Positions 60,001 to 64,000 of a stretch of 64,000 bases of DNA are shown piece by piece. A program made the translations under genes and the position numbers. Each line of letters opens with the position of its first letter. The first letter of the stretch is position 1. Source of the stretch: Colius striatus (lineage: Eukaryota; Chordata; Aves; Coliiformes; Coliidae); the NCBI RefSeq assembly GCF_028858725.1, contig NC_084759.1, forward strand, positions 89,958,889-90,022,888. Reading direction: 5' to 3'. The notes under the pieces are model-generated. The model saw only the letters and a program-made list of their open reading frames with translations. It ran no database searches and was not told the DNA's origin.

Positions 60001-63000
60001 CTGCCAGTTACTTTTTCCTTTTCAGCCAGAAGATCTGGTCCTGGTGGCAAGGTTGTACACATGATAATTATTTTTTTCTTTCTTAGGAAAATTAGTGAGA
60101 CTGTATCACATGTTTGAATAATGTAAAAAAACTGACCTAATATATTTGAAACAGCTAGAAGCATGGTCAGCAGAATGATGGGGCTTTGGGTTTGACCTGT
60201 TGAGCAGCTGAAAAAGCAAGAGATACATGTTAAAACAAATCATAGTCTTTTAAGGTGTCTTGCTTGAATCAATCAGATGAAAATTTTTATGATGGTCAAC
60301 CACACACATTCAATACTGCTTAAAATAGAAAAAAAATCTGGGTTTCAGTAATATTAATGTTTTCAAAACATATTTAAAATATAATAAGAAACACTTTTGT
60401 TCAAAAAATTTCAAAGGGAAATGTTTTGTAGTTTTCAAAATGGAAAAACAGTGTTCTGAAAATGCAAAGTGAAAATGCTTTCTTCATCTAATTTTTGAGA
60501 GCAGTAAGGTACCTTTTACTCTGATTTAATTCTGTGACCATATTTAAATTTTCCATTTGTCTGAAAAATGTATTCTTTCTCAAAAAAAAAACCCCAATAA
60601 CCCTTAGATGAATCATCAGTACCTTTTTTCTGTTCTAAACTCAAACAGATAACTTTGATTATTGTGGTTTTTTTCCAGCTCCATCTAGCAATGAGGAGGT
60701 TCCTTCCCCTTCTGGTAAGTCAATACTCCTTAACCTGCCAAATGTCTATGTGATTATCCAGTGCTCTGACTTGAATTTGCAAGATTGGTAAAATGTGCTG
60801 AATAGAGAAAATCCAACAGACTTACAATGCTTGCTCTCTCTTACAAAACCTAGCAAAATACAGCTGTCTCAGACTGGGGAAAATACCTCCACCTCTAAGA
60901 CAGACCAAGACAGCAAAAAGAATACTACTGAAGTGTCAGCAGTCACTAGTCCATAAAGCTACATACTATTATAGGCATCATGAAAAATCAATAAAACCCA
61001 AGTAACATGGAAGCCATTCAGTCCTAGGAGTAAAAGCCTTCATAAATTGCCTTGGTATGAATGAATTACCAGATGAAGAGGGGGCTTTTTGGACAAAAAA
61101 AGTAATAAATATTCTAAAAGTACATTATTAATGACTCCACACAAGCTCCTCTGTGAAAATTAAAGCAGATCTCATCCAAAGGTGATTCTGAAGTATAGTG
61201 CAGATGTTAATGTCTGGGTTTAATTGTTACAGAGAAGTAACAACATTAGGGTCCTTTGTAAGTATTTCTGGAGTGAGTGCAATACAGAAGGGACATCCAG
61301 CTCTGACACGCCATTGTCAATAAATTCTCCCATAAAAATCCTGCCTGTAAGCCAAATTGTTCTTATTAGCTCTACAAAAACTTAAGTTGGTATCAAACCT
61401 ATAACACGTTATCCTATAAAAACCCCACAATAGCTGCAATTTGTATTTACTCAGTGGAGCAAAAGGATGTAATCTATTACCTGGTAATAATTATATTACA
61501 GTTAACATAATAAATTCAGCCACAATACAACATCACAGACGGATTAACCAGCAATAAACTTCAATCGAAACTAAGGAAGAGAAATGTTCCTTAGTGTTTC
61601 ATGTCATGACCACGCAGAAAAAATCAGCTCTGTACATCATGACCAATAAACAACTTGAAAAGCTACAGGAAATATCCTTGTTAAACCTGTGATAGCTCAT
61701 CTTGCTGGTTAAAGGTCTTTAAACCCCATGAAGTTAAAGTCAAGATGGTATCATGTGCCTTCAGTGACACAGCACTGCATTATAACACTATAAAAGCAAA
61801 CAGAACAGAAACAAGAACATCTCCGGCTGTTACTTTCCACAAGAAATAAAAAATTACAGATGGGCAAGCTTTCTAATGCAGTAGCAGTGGAAGTTTCTCA
61901 AAATCAAAAAGTAAGCAGGCTATATTTAAAGGAGATAGTTGTGTATATATATATATATATGTTTGACTCAGCCATAAACTTCCTAGCAACTTTTCCTCAA
62001 TATAAATTACTTCTTACCATGAAAAAGATATTATCACAGAAAAAAATTAAAAAGGAATTGAGGCAAAGGGGAGTGATTCAGCTTTGTTATAGGAGAATAA
62101 ACTGAATCACACGCTTTAGATAACTTAAGGTACTTCAGCTGTTGGATTTTGCAGGGCTTGGGGATGCAGGAAAGAACAAAAGGCAAAAGCCTAACTTTTC
62201 ACAGAATCGCAGATCACAGGATGGTAGGGGTTGGAAGGGACCTTTAGAGATCATCTAGTCCAACTCACCTGCTAAAGCAGGTTCACCTAGATCAAGTTCA
62301 CACAGGAACGTGTCCAGATGAGTTTTGAAAACCTCCAGAGAAGGTAACTCCACACTCTCCCTGGGCAGCCTGTGGCAAAAATGAAAAAATATCTCCTGTT
62401 GTCAATTTCTTTTAAGGAAAATCATCAGCCACAGCTCTGTCTTTTAGTTACTTTCAGCAATTAGTTGTTTTTCTGGAGGCACTTAGAAAAGTTAAGTGAC
62501 CTGCTGAGAGCAAAGACACAGTATGCAGCAATAGTTCTCACACTTTGCTGTTGGCAAAACCAGATCAGCAGATATTTATTGTTTTTATATAAAACATGAA
62601 CAGTTTCAATTCATTTCACTTCTGATTCATTTGTTTGTATATTTGCTGGATTGATTGTTTTTCCTAATTATTTTTAAAAGTCTAATTTTACTGTCACTCT
62701 GGGTTTCTAATGAGTCTCCCTCTGGGTTAATCAAAATTCATTTGAATTTTTTTTGGGGGGTAGGTTGACCTACTTCTGCAGGGGGGTTGGATTAGATGAT
62801 GTCTAAAGGTCCCTTCCAACCCCTACCATTCTATGATTCTATGAAATAAAGGAAAGTGCTTAGGATTGGAAGAGGTCACAAGAGTCCAGGAGACTTGCTA
62901 TAATCCTACATTTCTTACAAAGTGTTACTGAGGACTGCCTGATGTTCACTTTACACGTTAACACCAAACAGTCCTAGGAAGAGGGGGAGGAAGCACCTCT

Positions 63001-63899
63001 ACTAGCAATAAGTTAACTGCAGCAACATACTGAAAGCTGATAGCACAGCAATAGGAACAGCCTAAGAATTGGCATAGAAAACAATATAGAATCACAGAAT
63101 GGTAGGGATTGGAAGGGACCTCTAGAGATCATGTAGTCCAATCCCTCTGCTAAAGCAGGTCCCCCTAGATCAGGTTACAATATGACCAGCTTGGTTTCCC
63201 TGGAGAAGTTCTTGGACCTAAACACTTACAGGAAAAAAATCTCAGCTAAGTCAGAGATTCAAAATCCTTTTTAACTTGTGTACTATCTCTCTCACAGGTT
63301 GGTTACTGGTACCATCTGTGCCAAGACTGATTTGTGCCCTGTGTCCACACTGGGGCTTATATACCAGTAATGGTATAGAGTGTTGCCACCATTACCATTC
63401 TTTATAGACTCTTAATCACAATGCCTACCCCTGGCCCTGAGTAGGTAGAATGACAATGTGTTTGATATTCTTTTCATTGTTGTTGTTGTTGTTGTTGTTG
63501 CTCTATCAGGATTTGTAACAAATATTCTTGGTCATCCAGAAAAGGACCTTGTATTTCATTGCTGCTGAGTGTCTGTGCCTTTTTAAATGAAGGAGAAAAA
63601 TTGGTTTGTCATGGTACATTGAGCCTGTTTTTTTTCTGAATGGTACAGGAGAGTTTTGAAAATGAGTCAAAATCCACATGATTTTACAAACCATCCTCCA
63701 TCAATGCATTCATGTAAAATACATCATACATGTTCAAATACACTTCCTGTCAAGACACCAGTTCCATGCCAACTTTCTCTTGTTTAATTTTTCAGGATAC
63801 AGTCAGATTTCTTCTAGTAGCCCTGCTGATACACCGTGTCTCGCTATGCTTCCCATCTTTTTCCACCTCCTGGTCACACTGGGGGTTTGGCACCCATAA
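54035..63899 (+). CDS. B7-like single-IgV protein, predicted GPI-anchored
   Basis: Five exons join in frame: 54035-54042 (coding part), 54474-54526, 59175-59513, 60679-60714 and 63796-63899. This gives 540 nt and 179 residues. Residues 1-21 are a signal peptide (core WMAACLLFASL). The IgV domain (22-133) has C39, LYWQ with W56, and D107-x3-Y111-x-C113. A Ser/Pro/Glu stalk (134-159) follows. Residues 160-177 are hydrophobic (CLAMLPIFFHLLVTLGVW) and only His-Pro follows, so there is no cytoplasmic tail. This fits a GPI-attachment signal. The segment RTSLFWDQMKHGNFSLKLSN aligns with the ICOSLG strand D/E region [20 protein letters not shown]. It has one N-glycosylation sequon (N95) and an unpaired C27. 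Intron phases 2,1,1,1 equal those of ICOSLG, but no IgC exon was found between 59.5 and 63.8 kb. I do not recognise a named orthologue; HHLA2-, B7-H3- or butyrophilin-like relatives are alternatives. Partner and function are unknown. Confidence 0.8.
54474..54526 (+). CDS. B7-like gene, signal-peptide exon
   Basis: 53 nt between CACTTTAATAG and GTAAAT. With the two bases of the previous exon it reads RETVSWMAACLLFASLTR and ends in phase 1. Both the hydrophobic core and the phase match what the IgV exon requires. Confidence 0.78.
54527..59174. other. Intron 2 of the B7-like gene
   Basis: 4.6 kb with no CR1 copy and no further Ig exon recognised. At 56483-56502, CTGTCCTGGTTTTTAGCTGG resembles the start of the LTR type found at 24247, but the rest does not match. 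Confidence 0.6.
59175..59513 (+). CDS. B7-like gene, IgV exon
   Basis: 339 nt between TTTTTATTCCAG and GTAAGA, phase 1 at both ends. It encodes residues 21-133. B-strand VILPC, C-strand LYWQ and F-strand DTAVYTC are in place. The C39-C113 spacing is four less than in ICOSLG here. Confidence 0.93.
60679..60714 (+). CDS. B7-like gene, stalk exon
   Basis: 36 nt between TTTTTTTCCAG and GTAAGT, phase 1 at both ends, encoding APSSNEEVPSPS. It has the same length and phase as ICOSLG exon 6. Because it is small, it rests mainly on the splice sites and phase. Confidence 0.7.
61944..61960. repeat. (TA)n microsatellite
   Basis: About eight TA units in the last intron of the B7-like gene. Confidence 0.85.
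62200..62375 (-). mobile_element. CR1 LINE 3' end
   Basis: Begins CACAGAATCGCAG, then GGTAGGGGTTGGAAGGGACC and TTTAGAGATCATCTAGTCCA. It ends near CTGGGCAGCCTGTGG. It belongs to the same subtype as the copy at 15949. Confidence 0.93.
62766..62843 (+). mobile_element. CR1 LINE 3' end, very short
   Basis: About 80 bp, ending CCTTCCAACCCCTACCATTC followed by TATGATTCTATGA. It is the sense-strand terminus of the same subtype as the antisense copies on either side. Confidence 0.93.
63086..63180 (-). mobile_element. CR1 LINE 3' end, very short
   Basis: About 95 bp beginning ATAGAATCACAGAATGGTAG and ending in the CCCCTAGATCAGGTTACA region. It lies about 600 bp before the last exon of the B7-like gene. 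Confidence 0.93.
63477..63500. repeat. (TTG)8 microsatellite
   Basis: Eight perfect TTG units, probably length-polymorphic, in the last intron of the B7-like gene. Confidence 0.95.
63796..63899 (+). CDS. B7-like gene, terminal exon (GPI-type tail)
   Basis: 104 nt coding after TTTTTCAG, phase 1, with the stop TAA at 63897-63899. It encodes GYSQISSSSPADTP, a hydrophobic stretch and a final His-Pro. Small residues at Ser151-Ala156 could serve as the GPI attachment site. The 3' UTR runs beyond the window end. Confidence 0.78.
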
Positions 63900-64000
63900 G
63901 TGGAGAAGCCAATTGTTCTTTTGGGAAATTCCCCTCGCTATAGGACCTCATGGGGCAGAACAGCACTGTAGGGTTGCCGTGACAATTGCTCCAGAGCCAC
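63900..64000 (+). other. Start of 3' UTR of the B7-like gene
   Basis: No polyadenylation signal before the window ends. It contains GGGAAATTCC at 63923-63932, which matches the NF-kB consensus and is probably chance. Confidence 0.5.

Larger units (their letters stand above)
60715..63795. other. Last intron of the B7-like gene
   Basis: Contains three short CR1 ends, a (TA)n run at 61944-61960 and a (TTG)8 microsatellite at 63477-63500. No Ig-like exon (Cys...Trp...Cys) was found on the + strand. Confidence 0.65.

Noticed and set aside
1-64000. tRNA, rRNA or CRISPR-like arrays
   Set aside because: No cloverleaf, rRNA core sequence or regularly spaced repeats were seen; the genome is clearly a vertebrate one.

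Overview
The window looks like bird genomic DNA. It has long introns, no dense coding, about a dozen CR1-type LINE fragments with the characteristic 3' end in both orientations, and one long terminal repeat of a type common in avian genomes. It carries two B7-family immune co-stimulation genes, both on the + strand and about 40 kb apart. All exon models below were built by eye from splice sites, reading phase and conserved domain residues; there is no transcript support.

Left part (1-17.3 kb): a CpG island at about 1.88-2.72 kb covers exon 1 of ICOSLG, the ligand of the T-cell co-stimulator ICOS. Exons at 2272-2285, 5822-5862, 8727-9089, 9573-9857, 11368-11544, 12649-12684 and a terminal exon at 14424 join in frame to 308 residues: signal peptide, IgV, IgC, stalk, transmembrane helix and short tail. 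A second possible terminal exon lies at 13770. A canonical NF-kB-type site sits about 100 bp before the start codon.

Middle part (17.3-53.9 kb): no gene is recognised with confidence. It holds several CR1 copies, one of them (18.45-20.3 kb) with decayed endonuclease and reverse-transcriptase remnants, a solo retroviral LTR at 24.25-24.78 kb, a 21-C homopolymer, and several short perfect tandem duplications. About 29 kb, from 32.8 to 62.2 kb, shows no recognisable CR1 copy.

Right part (53.9-64 kb): a second gene with exons 53959-54042 (ATG at 54035), 54474-54526, 59175-59513, 60679-60714 and 63796-63899. It encodes a predicted 179-residue protein with a signal peptide, one IgV domain like that of ICOSLG, a short Ser/Pro stalk and a C-terminal hydrophobic tail ending two residues before the stop, as in GPI-anchored proteins. 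It shares intron phases with ICOSLG but has no IgC exon, and I know no established name for it. It is the best candidate here for something undescribed. Both products would act at the cell surface, ICOSLG on antigen-presenting cells towards ICOS on T cells; the partner of the second is unknown.
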